A stretch of DNA of 22,724 bases from a virus, in the IMG/VR virus record IMGVR_UViG_3300034374_008408, positions 1-22,724 of that record, one strand, 5' to 3'. The notes below the pieces were generated by a model. It saw nothing but the letters and a program-made list of their open reading frames with translations. It was not told the DNA's origin and ran no database searches. Shown piece after piece: positions 21,809 to 22,724 of this stretch. Each line of letters starts with the position of its first letter. The stretch's first letter is position 1. The position numbers were made by a program, and so were the translations under genes.

Positions 21809-22192
21809 ATGAGTTCAGTAAAAAAAATGCAAACAATAACTTTAGTTGACATAAGTAGGTCAACAGAAGGGAAAATGTTTGAAACTACTATGAGCCTTGC
21901 AATTTATAATAAGCAAAAGGCAAAAGGCAAAATTGGTCCTGAATGGATTGAAAAAAGTAAAATCAAAAGTATTGACGTTACTGAAGTAAATGATCCAGCC
22001 GAAGCAATAACAGAAGTTGTTGAAGAAGTTGAAACAGTTGAAGAAACTGTTGTTGAAGAAGAAAAAGTTTCTTATTCTGAAATGACAAAACCCGAATTAG
22101 TTGCTGAATTAGAGGCAAGGGGTATTGAATTTAATCAGAATGATAGAAAAATAATATTAATTGCATTATTAACTGAAGCGGATAACGCTTAA
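21809..22192 (+). CDS. Protein with LEM/HeH-like (SAP-like) C-terminal motif
   Basis: A 127-aa protein with three parts: a short N-terminal region with a beta strand and a basic helix (1-60), an extremely acidic Glu/Val linker (about 65-86, EVVEEVETVEETVVEEEK), and a C-terminal helix-extended-helix-like end reading MTKPELVAELEARGIEF and then NQNDRKIILIALL. The end matches LEM/HeH/SAP-type small DNA- or protein-binding motifs found in phage head genes. It has its own promoter and sits before the probable scaffold gene. Perhaps a capsid-associated factor; evidence is motif-level. Confidence 0.65.
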   Translation: MSSVKKMQTITLVDISRSTEGKMFETTMSLAIYNKQKAKGKIGPEWIEKSKIKSIDVTEVNDPAEAITEVVEEVETVEETVVEEEKVSYSEMTKPELVAELEARGIEFNQNDRKIILIALLTEADNA

Positions 22193-22206
22193 AAAATCTT
22201 TTTGTT

Positions 22207-22724
22207 ATGGCTAACAAAACTCTGAAAGGCTTTCTTCAAGAAGTCTTTGAATCAATAGAACTTGAAGGATTTAATATTGAGGATGTTCCCGAAATGGAAT
22301 TACCTGAAAACGTAAGTGAAGAATTTCATAAAAAATTTTTGACTTTTGCAGCTGCAAAAAACAACCCCGACATAATGGGACACTTTAAAGGTAAGTATTT
22401 AAGTTCTTTGGACTTGAAAATTAAAAAGGCCATTGGTGAAGAAAAATTTGCAGAATTGAAAGAACAGGAGCCTGACAGCTTAAAGTTATTTGACTTGGCT
22501 GTTGGTAGTATTACAGAAGACTTAAAAACAAATTCAACGTCTTCAGATAATAAAGCTTTTGAAAACTACAAAAAACAAACTATTAAGGAAATTGAGGAAT
22601 ATAAACTTAAAGTTGCAGCTTTAGAAACACAATCTGAAAAAGCTGTTAATGAAGAAAGTTCAAAATGGCTTAATAGGTTACAAGAGGCAAAAATTAACGA
22701 AATACTAAGCGGCAAAAAGTTTAA
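22207..22724 (+). CDS. Probable scaffold protein (5' part, cut by window end)
   Basis: An ATG frame open to the window edge (172 full codons). The product is acidic and helical, with a coiled-coil-like C-terminal part (ENYKKQTIKEIEEYKLKVAALE), as in capsid scaffolds that guide shell assembly and leave afterwards. The order portal, gp7-like, LEM-like, then a coiled-coil protein supports this, with a major capsid gene expected next. No domain proves it. Confidence 0.55.
   Translation, partial: MANKTLKGFLQEVFESIELEGFNIEDVPEMELPENVSEEFHKKFLTFAAAKNNPDIMGHFKGKYLSSLDLKIKKAIGEEKFAELKEQEPDSLKLFDLAVGSITEDLKTNSTSSDNKAFENYKKQTIKEIEEYKLKVAALETQSEKAVNEESSKWLNRLQEAKINEILSGKKF

Noticed and set aside
1-22724. 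Shine-Dalgarno sites, tRNA genes, CRISPR arrays or a diversity-generating retroelement
   Set aside because: No AGGAGG-type sequence is seen ahead of the starts; no cloverleaf-type sequence, regular spacer array or reverse transcriptase was found by reading.

Overview
The window looks like part of a tailed bacteriophage (or prophage) of a Bacteroidota host, most likely a flavobacterium-type host. Three observations point there: AT-rich DNA (my rough estimate is about 30% GC), repeated TAnnTTTG boxes (the Bacteroidota -7 promoter element) in the gaps between genes, and no Shine-Dalgarno sequences ahead of the start codons. All convincing genes are on the + strand and tightly packed, often with ATGA or TAATG overlaps. 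A tape-measure protein, tail-chaperone-like genes and no visible sheath gene suggest a siphovirus-like particle.

Layout. 1-3390: DNA-packaging region with the end of an unknown gene, a ParB/Srx-fold protein, a probable small terminase, a two-gene endonuclease-like insert (GIY-YIG/T5orf172 protein plus a free-standing NUMOD1-like domain) and the large terminase. 3434-4087: a beta-class DNA methyltransferase. 4114-7357: a cassette of sugar-modifying enzymes (two left-handed beta-helix acyltransferases, a polysaccharide-deacetylase-like protein, a SAM methyltransferase and a glycosyltransferase-like protein) with small proteins between them. 7371-9449: unknown proteins, a membrane protein, and a probable tail assembly chaperone with a -1 frameshift site. 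9512-16557: tape measure, two large tail/baseplate proteins and a structural protein, ended by a strong terminator. 16558-16748: a non-coding stretch holding a promoter-to-terminator unit of about 86 nt (candidate small RNA). 16749-18973: a 44-aa protein, a GT8-like glycosyltransferase, a zinc-ribbon-like protein, an unknown protein and a GT2 glycosyltransferase. 19041-22724: portal, a small head protein, SPP1 gp7-like head morphogenesis protein, a LEM/HeH-like protein, and the start of a probable scaffold gene cut by the window edge.

The head genes lie after the tail genes instead of directly after the terminase. The sugar genes are embedded in the structural operons, so a reasonable hypothesis is that this phage makes or edits a glycan on its own virion or on the host surface during late infection. 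The most specific observations are: (i) a textbook slippery run whose -1 frame opens exactly at the slip site and has no start codon of its own; (ii) four promoters with exactly four bases between the TAnnTTTG box and the ATG, implying leaderless mRNAs; (iii) the bracketed non-coding transcription unit; and (iv) a tandem palindromic repeat joined to the promoter of the endonuclease insert.
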